The position numbers and the translations under genes are program-made. Under the pieces are notes generated by a model that was not told where the DNA came from, made no database searches, and worked only from the letters and a program-made list of their open reading frames with translations. Shown here one piece after another: positions 54,382 to 64,000 of a DNA stretch of 64,000 bases. This DNA comes from Narthecium ossifragum. Its lineage: Eukaryota > Streptophyta > Magnoliopsida > Dioscoreales > Nartheciaceae. The stretch spans positions 11,530,663-11,594,662 of the forward strand of contig OY986964.1 in the NCBI GenBank assembly GCA_963920575.1, in the 5' to 3' direction. Position 1 is the stretch's first letter. Each line of letters opens with the position of its first letter.

Positions 54382-54539
54382 CTTATTCCCAAACAAGCTA
54401 AGAATAAGTTTGTTGGAATAAGATGGGCCCCACAAGCATCAGGGATAGGATCACATGACTTCACCAGCCTCATTTATTCCACCGATTAAAAAAAATAAAA
54501 AATTACACTACTCCACCTTCCGATCTTACCCCGCCCAAC

Positions 54540-55140
54540 TCGTTGGCAGCCCCTCTGGCCCCCCCCCCCCGCCCCCCTCCTCTTTTCCTTGGAGAAACCC
54601 TACCTGCCGCTCTCAACCCCAGCAACCACGGCCGGCAGCCCCTCTCCCCGCCCCCCTTCTCCTCTTTCCTTGGAGAAAACCAATCCGCCACTCTCAACCC
54701 CACCAGAGGTAGCGCCTCTCCCTGCCCCCTTCTCCTCTTTTCCTTGGAGAAAACCCATCTGCCGCTCTCAACCCTACCAGCAACGGCTGGCAGCCCCTCC
54801 ACCCCAGCCACCCCCAGCCCCCCACCCCCCCCCCCCCCTTTCTCCTCTTTTCCTTGGATAAAACCCATCCGCCGCTCTCAACCCTACCAACAACGACGAC
54901 CTGTAGCCCCCTCCCCCCACTCCTCTTTTCCTTGTAGAAAACCTATCAGCCGCTCTCAACCCTATCAACAACGGCGATCGGCAGCCCCTCTTCCTCCCCC
55001 CCCCCCTCCCCTTCTCCTCTTTTCCTTGTAGAAAACCTATCATCCGCTCTCAACCCTACCAGCAACGGCGACAGCTCCCCCCCCCCTCTTTTCTTTGGAG
55101 AGAACCTATCCGCCGATCTACTGTCAACCCCACCAGCAAC
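54540..55140 (+). repeat. C-rich tandem repeats, about 6-7 units of 75-95 bp
   Basis: Each unit contains CCTCTTTTCCTTGGAGAAAA, then CCCATCCGCCGCTCTCAACC, a variant of CTACCAGCAACGGC, and a C-run of variable length. Frames on both strands stay open through parts of it, giving Pro-rich or Gly/Arg-rich translations that I do not regard as genes. Confidence 0.85.
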
Positions 55141-56301
55141 AGCCAACCTTGCATCCCCTTGATAACAAAATGACGGTGATGGCCAGAGATCACTGTGTAC
55201 ACGGACAGATCTGGTGCTCCTCATAGTACAGGTCCTGCCTTCGTCGATCCCTTGCAACGCACGGTGGCGGAACCCCCATCCAAGCCCTCTTCTTACCGAG
55301 AGAACCAGAGCTTCCGATCGCATTCTCCAGGTAACGCTTGTCTCTTTCCTATTTTTTCCTTCCCTGCATAAATGCTTCTCTCTCTCTATTTTCCCTTTTT
55401 TTCAGAGTCTACTTCGTTTTGATCTTCTTTGATCTAGGTATGATCATGGTTTTCTTCTTTCTTCTTAACTGATTTAGCATATACCACTCTCTGGAGAGTG
55501 GCTTCATTCTCAATTTTGTCGTGGATCCTTTCTTCTTTCATCTTTCATTCTTCTTTCTTCTTTCCTTCTATGCGGATTTTTTTCTTTCTTCGACCCCTAG
55601 TTCTGTTCTTGGGTTCATCATTGATTTTCCAGACTGTTTGGCTTCATCATTGATTTTTGTTTTTGCATTCTCACATTTTCTCCCCACGAATCATGATCCT
55701 AATCAAGGATGCTCTTGAAGAAGTTGTCTGTGAGTGATATCACAGAGGAGAGTTTATACGACACAAAACTATGGTACATAGCAGCAAATACATAGAACTG
55801 CATTTCGATTTTGGAATGCATAGGTTAGTGGGTTATTGTTGACTGTTGTTTCTTATGAAACCAAGTTGTTCCATTTGGTGTTCTTGTACACCATGAATCT
55901 ATGTAGCTCCTTGTCTTTTCTTTCTTCTTTACACTGATGCTGCCATGAGTACCTATGATCTGCAATTTGTTTCAATTTTTTCTGTGCAAGCTAGCCTACA
56001 GAATTTGAACCCTTGATCTGTTTCAATTTTTTCTTCAAATACTCTATACTTAAGCTTGTTTCTCCTTATATTGAGGATATTTAAGGAGCAAACAAAGCAA
56101 GAGAAGAGCAAAGAAATAATTGACACAGAATTAAGGGGGGCCTTGGTCATCTCCTCTTGGCAGCTTTGTATTATTTGAAAAACGGATCCATGTCATCTAG
56201 CTTGTTACAAAAATCTTCATTACATGTATTATAGTATTCATCATGCATGTATTTCCAGAATGTTCCTTACAAAAACATTATTGTTGTATTCATACAGAAA
56301 T
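55141..56301. other. Left non-coding part of the PIF element
   Basis: CT-rich and AT-rich sequence with no domain-bearing frame. GCATTCTCCAG/GTAACG near 55331 looks like a splice donor and could end an untranslated first exon of ORF1. Confidence 0.4.
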
Positions 56302-57727
56302 ATGTCGAGGAGGAATGTCAATACGAATCTAATAGGCAGGAAAGAAAATTGGAAACAAACAGAGGATTACCAACTGCTAGAACTACGGAGAATAAAACTC
56401 CTGGACGGGTTCTTTATTAACGGCCAGTTTACGAAAGATGCATGGAGGAAAGTTCTGGACGAATTCAACGAGAATAGTGCAAATAAGGTTGAGTTAAAAA
56501 ATCTCAAGCACAGGTTGAAAACCCTAAAAAAGACGCATGCCCTATACTAAGAGCTGGTGGGCAAGAGTGGATGGGGTTGGAGCAATGAGAGAAATATGGT
56601 ATATCCACCAGATGCAAAGGGATGGGACGAGCTTGTTAGGGTAAGAATTTAATAGTGGTATTCATATCTTCGCTCTAGAGACTTATTAATATAGTCTAAT
56701 ATTCTCTGCTCCTGTCTTCTAGGAATTTCCAAAGTTCATTCCACTCAGAGACAAGGTCTACATCTTTTACAATGTCATGAATCTCATAACAACTAAAAAT
56801 ACTGCCAACGGTGAGCGTGCGTATTCCTCCAACAACAAATCTGATGGTAAGAAGGTGGTCGAGGAGATCTCTGAGAGCACTAGATCATCAGATACTCCGT
56901 CAGATGCTCAGTCACCTCCTCCTCGCACATTCCCGTCACGTATTTCTGCTATTAATATCGATATCGACGAATGCCACGCAAGAGAACCACTGCCATCAAC
57001 ATATGGTGACGGGTCAGAAGATACCTACTCCAGTGACCCAATACTACAAGTCACGCCACAAACTAAACAAGGAGGCAGTGGTACTGGCACGGATGCGTCG
57101 GGTTCTTCCGGCGGAAAGTGACAACAACGAGAGTACATAAAGAAGGGTAAGAAGACAAGGGGGGCCGGTGAAGGTGTGGGTACACAACAGATTGGAAATA
57201 TGATGCGGAGGAGGCTGGACATGAAAGAGGAGGTTTTACAAAGGGCCACTGACTACTCTATTCCGCGGTGTATGAAAGTAGCTCAGGCTTTGCCAGACAT
57301 TAACGTAGATCAATTGATCACGTTGACTGAAATATTCGAGAAGGAGTCACAGAAGCTAGGATTTCTGTCTCTCGACAATGACTACAAAAAACGCAAGTGG
57401 GTAGAATCAAAGGTGAATGCATATAACTCAGTTAGGAATGTTGACACCCAGCCATGTACATGGGGTGCACGTGCATATAGCTCAGCTAGGAATGTTGACT
57501 CCCAGCCATCTGCATGGGGTGCACAGGCTGGAGCATCATACCATCCACCAATGTGGCAGCCTCCCTCAGAGATGCCGCACACATTTGCATATCACCAATT
57601 GTTTCCTACCTACAATGTGACTCAAGATCCAGAAGGCCAAGCTGAGCAAGTCAATCCAACCTGGACAACATATGGGATGCCAGAAAATGATCGTAGCACA
57701 CACGGCGGATCAAATCCAAACGTCTAG
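56302..57727 (+). pseudogene. PIF ORF1: Myb/SANT-like DNA-binding protein, with two stops
   Basis: ATG at 56302 (MSRRNVNTN). The Myb/SANT-like domain runs from NWKQTEDYQLLELRRIKLLD through FTKDAWRKVLDEFN and LKNLKHRLKTLKK to GKSGWGWS and KGWDELVR. A TAA at about 56548-56550 interrupts the domain. An intron (about 56641-56723, GT...AG) leads to EFPKFIPLRDKVYIFYNVMN. A TGA at 57119-57121 interrupts the Ser/Thr-rich linker; the same frame continues with a basic KKGKKTRGAGEG patch and a helical C-terminal part to 57727. Two 19-residue copies (NSVRNVDTQPCTWGAR and SSARNVDSQPSAWGAQ) lie at 57425-57530. In PIF elements this protein works with the transposase in DNA binding and nuclear import. Confidence 0.82.
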
Positions 57728-59570
57728 CGGTCTTTTTTCAGGTAATCTGTTATATTGTGCGGGTGTCATTTTCATAGTATTAATTGGAAAGTTAGAATGT
57801 GCCAAATATGCTTGTGCTTTCAATAGCGTTCATTTCTTTAGTTGCATTGCATAAGTAGGCATCTCAATATGATCTAAGTAGACATGATTTGATCAAATCA
57901 TGAAATTGGATCGGCCTTCAGTGCATTGGTATTATTGTGAAAATTAGACTGGAATTAGTACTTGATGTATGAAGGACCAACTAGTGAGGTAGATCTTACC
58001 ACTTCATTACTTTGTTTTGGATATCTTGGGACCACAAGTTAATTTAGCAAATTTAGCAAATTTGTATAGAAAAAATGAACTAAGAAGAAGAAGAGTTTTT
58101 GAAGGACACCTAGTAGGTCCCAGATACTTCAGTACTTCATGGACAGACTCTCTCGGCCTAGCTTTTCATTATAGGATATTCTAGCTGTTGTAGGTATATA
58201 TGCAATTAAATCCTTGTTGATACTACTCTTTATTGATATTTTAAGGGAGAAGTCTGGCATGGAACGAATGTTTATTATGCATTGACTTTCATTCTGATTT
58301 GTATGTCGAAATATATCAACCTTAAGCAACACCTTTTTGATTCGTCATATGAAGAATAATGCCCTTACTATATAGTTTTCCCATTCAAAGCCTAAACTGA
58401 TTCTACTACAATACACTGTTTGAGAAAAAAAACCTGCTTGCATAATATGGAAGCTACATGATCACATAAATTCAGAATCACTTTGAAGCTTCAATATAAA
58501 AAAACAACTACTAGTAGCTGGCCATAGTCATCCATCCATAAAATGCTCTGCATAACTAATCTGATGATTTATCAGTTATGCATATACTGAAGTGGTAGTG
58601 TGCATGTAATGTGGGAATGAATGGCCTAGGGTATGAATGTCAAAACTTGGTTGTTGCAATTGCGTATTAATTATTGACGGGTGCATATAAGTTTGCTAGG
58701 AATGTTGAGTATTTGTTCACAGCATGTTTTTGGTTTTGTTTTCTTTATGTTACTTTTATTAACGTACTTGTTGCTATGGAAGGTGGTGGTAGCTTCGGTG
58801 GTGGAGATGAGGGACACAGCTGTGTTGCATTCGGCTGGAGATAGGGCCATGGCAGTGTTGCAGTCTAGCTAATATGGAGGAGTAGGACATGACAAGAAGG
58901 TTGTAGCTTCTGAGTGCATTTGTATTTATGGTAGACAAGACATGACGTGAACTATTTGCTTTGTATTTATGTTGCAGTGGGCTTTTGTCTGCTTTATGTA
59001 CTACTTTATATGGGATGTAGTACTTGGGATGATACCCATACTTGATATGTGGACATGATAGCATGCTTGTCAGATGGTTTTGACAACACATGACAGGAGG
59101 TGTAGGCATATGAGTTAAAATAGGATGGTGGTGTTGCTTTTATTCCATTGCATGGTGGCTTCCCTTCTCCTCTATATATTTGAGTATGTTGAGCTCATTC
59201 TTTTCAGAGATATCTGAGTCCTTGGTGGGTGCCTCAAGTCATTTTCCAATTAAGGTACTGTGTGCAGTAATTTCATAAATGATTTTCTTGTATTCTCATG
59301 AATGTATTCTCATTGTGTTGGCAAATGTTTTAATGTGTCCATAGTATACCAGAAGCCAAAACCCATCTGCTTTGGCAAGTGTTGGCAAATATAGTGGTAG
59401 TACATGAGCATGTTTCATTTTTATTTGGCCTTCTTGGTCTTTGGCAAGTGTTAGCAAGTGTTGGAAAAAGATATTCTCACCGATCTTATTTCCTCCTCTG
59501 TCTACCTAGTTCATTTGCACCATGCATCCTTTGAGCAGCATTGTTGTTATGGTAATATATATATAGGGAG

Positions 59571-59811
59571 GGGAAGAACATGTGTGGTCTTCTTCTTGGG
59601 ATTGTTGTTATGGTAATATATATATATATATATAGCAATTTATTTTTTTCCTTCATCGTTCACTTGGCTATTATTCAACATGTAACTATATTAGCATTAC
59701 TACGTACTACATATATGCATAAAGTAAATCCATAGTTAAGCTAGCTATCCATGCATGGTCCACATATTACCATAACAACAATCCCAGAAGAAGACCACAC
59801 ATGTTCCCCTC
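59571..59811. repeat. About 50-bp inverted repeat with a ~140-bp loop
   Basis: GGGAGGGGAAGAACATGTGT, GGTCTTCTTCTTGGGATTGT and TGTTATGGTAATAT (59569-59623) are matched on the opposite strand at 59763-59811 with only a few gaps. A plus-strand transcript would fold into a long hairpin. Confidence 0.8.
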
Positions 59812-59822
59812 TCATAATGTTG

Positions 59823-59824
<2 letters not shown>

Positions 59825-59878
<54 letters not shown>
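59825..59878. repeat. (TA)n microsatellite
   Basis: About 27 uninterrupted TA dinucleotides inside the PIF element. Confidence 0.95.
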
Positions 59879-59881
<3 letters not shown>

Positions 59882-60175
59882 CCATAGGATACAGATCATG
59901 TTAGCGGTTCTGAATCAAACAAGGGTTACCATTTGCAAATTAACACGATAAATATTTAGAAGGAAGACTTTTCTGAGTGGGAAATGAGTAATTTTCAAAT
60001 TAACACGATAAATAGTTTATAGCCATATTTTGGATGCCCAGGATGTAAATATTGGTCTATATTGGTTATTTAAAATCTCGATATTTTATGGATAAGCTTT
60101 CAGCAGTCATGTTGATGTGGCTAAATTCAGGATCTAGTATCATATTTTGTCTGGCCATGCTAAATTTGTGCATAA

Positions 60176-61621
60176 ATGAGTTTTCTATCATATGACTCTT
60201 CCTCGGATTCATCTGAGGAAGAGATTATGATTATTCAGGTAGTAATAGATGAACATTCATCCACATCGCAGCGCCCAGCCCCAATGCCGTGTCGCACTAG
60301 GCCATTCACTGGACATCAACTGGTGAATGATATTTTGTCTGGCCACGGAAATAGGTGCTCGGAAATGTTCAGGATATCAAAATCCTTGTTTAAGGGCTTG
60401 TGTCTGTTATTACAGAGCAAGGGTTTGATTGAAGACACGCCGAACATGACCAGCAGGGAGCAACTTGCAATTTTTCTTCACGCAATTGGACATGGAGTTT
60501 CTAACAAAATGCTGAGTGAGATGTTCCAACATTCTGGAGAAACAATAAGCCGCCATTTCAATCACATATTGAAAGGCGTAGAAGAATTAAGATTTACCTA
60601 CATGCAGTGGCCTGGTGGTGATATCCCCGTCCATCCCTTATTTCAGGGCAATTCCATTTACACCCCGTTTAAGGTATTTATGAATATTCTATCCTAGTAA
60701 GCCTACTTCATGCCATATACTTATGCTTTATCGCATAATTGCATCAATGGTATTGTGTAGAACGCTCTTGGTGCAATTGACGAGACACATATTCCAGCAT
60801 CTGTCCCCTTAGCGGACCAACCGCGGTTTCGAAATCGCAAGGGGTACATATCACAAAATGTTATGGGAGTCGTGTCATTTGATCTACAATTCGTGCATGT
60901 CATCGTAGGCTGGGAAGGTTCTGCGGTAGATATGCATATCTTAAATTCGGTGATTGACAAGGGCCATTTCACAGTTCCAGAAGGTATCGAGTCTAGTGAA
61001 CTCCACTTATATATTCACTGCCGCTATCTTCATGTAACGGTGAGGATGACATTGATTGTAGGTAAATTTTATTTAGTCGATTCTAGTTATGCAAATAGAA
61101 AGAACTTCCTGGCACCATACAGAGGACAACGGTACCATATTAGTGAATTCCAAAACGTTCGCACTAGCCGCGGTAATGAATATAGTGGTCCTAGGGACAT
61201 ATACAACCATCGCCATGCACAGCTCTGCAATCACGTCGAAAGGGCTTTTGGAATATTGAAGATGCGATTTAAGGTTCTGCGAATAATGCAGCCATACCCT
61301 TTCGAAGTGCAATGCCGTATAGTAATGGCATGTTGTGTAATACACAACTATATTATCATAAGCCGGAAACGCGATACCTACTTCTCACAATCTCATCAAA
61401 CGGTAGCAGATGAAGGTAATGAAGACATAGATCCACAACAGATGACGCGAGTACGTCGTGATACTACGGGAGATTCATTGCAGGATAGAATTGCTGCTGA
61501 ATTATGGGCAAACAGAAGGTTGGAAGCATGCGCTATAATTACTTTTGTTTGTTTATTATATTACGAAACATTTAATTTATTTGTCAAATTATTTCCTTTT
61601 TCTGCTGTTGTGTTATTTTAG
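60176..61621 (+). CDS. PIF/Harbinger DDE transposase (HARBI1-like)
   Basis: Exon 1 is 60176-60673 and exon 2 starts at 60761 after a GT...AG intron; the joint reads IYTPFK/NALGAIDETHIPAS in phase. The N-terminal helix-turn-helix region is ISKSLFKGLCLLLQSKGL and LAIFLHAIGHGVSNKMLSEM. The DDE catalytic residues appear as the Asp of GAIDETH, the Asp of GSAVDMHIL and the Glu of CNHVERAFGILKMRF. FRNRKGYISQNVMGVVSFDL is the usual block after the first Asp. There is no stop inside the domain. The last part (from AELWANRR) becomes hydrophobic and may be intron translated through, so the true 3' end is unsure. The enzyme would cut and join the element ends at TTA/TAA sites. Confidence 0.88.
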
Positions 61622-61651
61622 ATCCTACTAATGACCAATAATTTATGTCAG

Positions 61652-61867
61652 ATGAGTTTTTATGTGGTCTATCGGGGTCGGCAGCCGGGAATATATGCAA
61701 CATGACATGAGTGTTATGTTCAAGTGAACAAGTTCTCTGGAGCATGTTATCGCAAATTTGAAACTTGGATCGAAGCCTCAACATCCTATGAAGAGTACAA
61801 TCAGACTTCTTATGACGAAGTAAGCAGGCCAACTTCCGCGGAGTCGAACATGTTACGTGCCGAGTAG
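61652..61867 (+). pseudogene. RNase H1 N-terminal-like domain (viroplasmin-type fold), with a stop
   Basis: Starting at ATG 61652, the frame reads MSFYVVYRGRQPGIYAT, a TGA, then HECYVQVNKFSGACYRKFET. This matches the short N-terminal hybrid-binding domain of eukaryotic RNase H1 (Pfam Caulimo_VI family). The TGA sits where a conserved Trp is usual. The acidic tail ends at 61867. It lies directly downstream of the transposase in the same direction, inside the PIF ends, preceded by an AG (TTTATGTCAG/ATGAG). It could be a further exon of the transposase transcript, a third element gene, or a captured fragment. Confidence 0.75.
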
Positions 61868-62521
61868 TGTCCAGTGTTTTCTTTGACCATTTGCTATGTA
61901 CTTGTTGCCATCCTAGTCATCGTAGTTGCTGATATGTTGTTACCGTGATGTTTCTGGCCTTGTATTATGTTGCCTTGTTTAGATTTAAGATGGAACATGT
62001 AGCTAAATGTGTCATTTAGCTTGATGTCGTCTGTATTAGTCATAGTGGTTTTATGCGAAGATCATATGTAGTAATTTCCGAATATGCAGTTTCTGTTGAT
62101 GCAGTTGCAATTTTTGGGGACAAAATATTATAATGTGCTTATAACTCCCATGAAGTTTTGATAACAAAAAATTGCATGTATTAGTCATTATTTTTAGGAT
62201 AATATATTATAAGGTGGTTACATAATTTTGGTTATTTTATATTATGATGCAGTAGTATGTATCAGTCAAGGAGATATCTGATAACAATAAATGGGTTGGC
62301 ACCATCTTCGGAGGGCATTTTCGGTATTTACCCTTCATCCCACCCTTATTCCACCATTTACAACCAACACCTTTCCCTTATTCCAATCGATCATTATAAA
62401 GTTATTCTCATCTTATAACCAAACACCAAAGTGGAATAACTTTATCCCATCCCCTATTCCCACTTTTCCTAACCCAAAATTCCTTATTTCTACTTTTCTT
62501 AGTCCCATACCAAACAGCCCC
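61868..62521. other. Right non-coding end of the PIF element
   Basis: No gene. The last 180 bp are a subterminal region rich in CTTATTCC / CCCATACC words matching the left end. Confidence 0.6.
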
Positions 62522-62618
62522 CGAGTAATAAGTACCTGACAACTACCAACCAAGAGATCGACTCGCTTCAATCCTCATTAGTCATAGACCAGGAGAGAAA
62601 CCGTTTGAAATCCAATCC

Positions 62619-62993
62619 ATGACGGACCCTTCGGAACCCGCCGGGGGTGGCGGCCGCGGCACTGAGCCATGGCTCGCGAAACCACCCTCCGGTCATGGCG
62701 CGGTGGCCGGCGCGGATCAGGAGAAGATGGCGTGGGTGGTTAGCGCGTGCTTGCTGCTGATCAGCGCGTGCGGCGGCGCGATCATGGCGTGGTGGCTGGT
62801 CGACTTCCACAAGTCCAACGAGCGGCTGTGGATGGTGCCGCTCGGCCTCGTCGTGCTCTGCACACCCGCCGTCGTGTGGTTCTCCGTCTTCGCGTCCGAT
62901 GCTTGGAACAAGATCGAGGCTCAGCTCGCCTCCCGGGCTGCGCCGGTGGTGTCGCCGGCTCCCCCTGCCCCAGAGTTAGAATCAAGCGTATAG
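62619..62993 (+). CDS. Small two-helix plant membrane protein, function unknown
   Basis: A 124-residue GC-rich single-exon frame, ATG at 62619 (MTDPSEPAGGGGRG). The Gly/Ser-rich N-terminus (about 1-35) has no signal peptide. Two hydrophobic segments follow: about 36-61 (MAWVVSACLLLISACGGAIM) and about 70-90 (WMVPLGLVVLCTPAVVWFSV). Between them lies the short charged loop VDFHKSNERLW. The C-terminus is Pro/Ala-rich. I recognise the general look of a conserved plant-specific small membrane protein but cannot name a family or function. Codon use and composition differ strongly from the surrounding transposons. The PIF element ends only 97 bp before the ATG, so the present promoter is partly transposon-derived or lies inside it. 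No TATA box is obvious in the 97 bp. Confidence 0.75.
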   Translation: MTDPSEPAGGGGRGTEPWLAKPPSGHGAVAGADQEKMAWVVSACLLLISACGGAIMAWWLVDFHKSNERLWMVPLGLVVLCTPAVVWFSVFASDAWNKIEAQLASRAAPVVSPAPPAPELESSV

Positions 62994-63686
62994 TACTCTG
63001 TATATATGAAGGAAATTTTCTTTAATTCTTCTTTGTTAATTCTCAATAATAATAGATAGTGAGAAAAACTCCAAAGTAATTTGGCTTTCTCTGGATTTTT
63101 CATCTCGCTAGGTGGATGATGGGTTCTATAATTTTTTAAAATTTTCTCAATTATATATAGTTCTGCAATCGAATCCAAAGAGTCAGGGAGTTGGCTCCTC
63201 GTTTCTTAATTATGAAATTTACAGCTTAATTTGTAGGGTCGTTTTGTAGCTCTACTTTTCTAGAAACATGAGTGATTTGTTGGAGGGAAAGAAAGAGAAT
63301 TTTTATTTGGTTGCACATCATACTCGATCGATTAATTCTTCTGAATCAGGTTGAGTCAGCCGAAAATTTATCCTCAGCGTTTCCTTGAGTTGACCAAGTC
63401 TGAGTTTTCCTTTTATAAATAGAGAGTTGGAGAATTAAAAAGAGAAACGCATGTAACCATAAAATTAAATTACTTATACTCTCAAGCATTGCTTGCATAA
63501 ACCGAATATCCAGATACATGACACATTAAAGCTATATATGGTTCTCAAACCATGCATACAAAATAGTAGAATTTTCTACAAGTTGATGCCTCCGTCGAAT
63601 GCTCCCTAGCTCCCAGAAATCCATCCTAACTGGGGGAGGAACACGTACTTTTCTCCTTGTCTTCATCTTAGTCGCAATTAGTCAGC

Positions 63687-63753
<67 letters not shown>

Positions 63754-64000
63754 GCATTGGCTCACTCCATTTGGCTTTGGCCCCATTGGTACGTACTATA
63801 TATACGTATAACATATAGGAGAAGGAATGAGAGATGCAGAGACTTGGCTCAAAAGAAAAGATCTGAAAATGGCCTATAAAACTAGTCCAAAGAAGAAAGC
63901 GTACGTAGCAAAAGAGGTTTGATAAAGGAACCGGGGAAGTTCGGGTGGGATGCAAGGGAGTGTTCATCTTTGGTCTGTAGTATCTGGGAAAGGAAAGCCC
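62994..64000. other. AT-rich 3' flank, no further gene
   Basis: No domain-bearing frame is seen on either strand. A (TA)n microsatellite lies at 63690-63749. Confidence 0.6.
63690..63749. repeat. (TA)n microsatellite
   Basis: About 29 TA dinucleotides downstream of the membrane-protein gene. Confidence 0.95.

Larger units (their letters stand above)
57728..60175. other. Region between ORF1 and transposase of the PIF element, no gene
   Basis: AT-rich with several short frames lacking domains. It contains the long inverted repeat 59571-59811 and a TA microsatellite (59825-59878). Confidence 0.55.
54332..62521 (+). mobile_element. PIF/Harbinger DNA transposon, 8.2 kb
   Basis: The left end is GGGGCTGTTTGGTATGGGAA and the right end read inward is GGGGCTGTTTGGTATGGGAC. 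TAA precedes the left end (54329-54331), but the bases after the right end (CGAG) do not match, so the duplication is not confirmed. It holds the two genes expected of the superfamily, a Myb/SANT-like ORF1 and a DDE transposase, both on the plus strand, plus an RNase H1 N-terminal-like frame. C-rich tandem repeats lie near its left end. ORF1 contains stops, so the copy is probably not self-sufficient. Confidence 0.88.

Noticed and set aside
54503..55043. Pro-rich and Gly/Arg-rich frames over the C-rich repeats
   Set aside because: Frames are open on both strands because of composition and tandem repetition; no conserved protein features.
61652..61867. An integrated plant pararetrovirus, suggested by the viroplasmin-type domain
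   Set aside because: The same domain occurs in cellular RNase H1; no coat, movement or polymerase genes of such a virus are nearby, and the frame lies within the PIF element.

Overview
This is 64 kb of plant nuclear DNA made almost entirely of nested transposable elements. A plant origin is clear from the element families: Ty3 chromoviruses with a C-terminal chromodomain, Athila/Tat-like LTR elements, CACTA and PIF/Harbinger transposons, and a TRIM. Decayed pieces of a lectin receptor kinase and of allene oxide synthase also point to a plant. The GC-rich single-exon gene at the right hints at a monocot, but the species cannot be named. Only one ordinary host gene looks intact: a 124-residue two-helix membrane protein at 62619-62993.

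Layout. (1) 1-16.5 kb: a decayed Athila/Tat-like LTR element. Its 3' LTR ends inside the kinase domain of a broken L-type lectin receptor kinase. That LTR is split by a 9.8 kb CACTA element (6370-16198, repeat ACT), and the CACTA transposase gene is itself split by a solo LTR (10420-12154, repeat ATATG). (2) 17.5-19.1 kb: a non-autonomous TTA-flanked element carrying a captured allene oxide synthase fragment. (3) 19.2-27.3 kb: a Tat-like element (repeat TATAT) without a recognisable pol. It carries a ~20-copy 54-bp satellite before its 3' LTR and hosts a gag-only chromovirus derivative (20370-23686). (4) 27.7-49.8 kb: a broken plus-strand Tekay/Del-like element (A), opened by solo LTR C (repeat AGCAG) and solo LTR D (repeat TCATC/TCATT). 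C is opened by a nearly complete minus-strand element B (29834-40139, repeat CTGAC). The 5' LTR of B is opened by an 804-bp TRIM (repeat GGATC). (5) 49.8-54.3 kb: minus-strand gypsy remains (F) opened by solo LTR E (repeat CACTC). (6) 54.3-62.5 kb: a PIF/Harbinger element with a Myb-like ORF1, a DDE transposase and an RNase H1 N-terminal-like reading frame. (7) 62.6-64 kb: the host gene and AT-rich flank.

Functionally these are mutually parasitic elements. Most are inactivated by stops and by changes that look like C-to-T decay. B is the youngest large insertion: its LTRs are almost the same length (2231 bp and about 2230 bp once the TRIM is removed), yet a catalytic Asp of its reverse transcriptase is replaced by Val.

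The most unusual signal is shared by several LTR families that otherwise differ in sequence. Each carries paired self-complementary blocks built on GATCGATC, CCGATCGG or CGGTCGACCG near the U3 promoter. In B and C the pairs sit at an almost constant 21-23 bp centre-to-centre distance.
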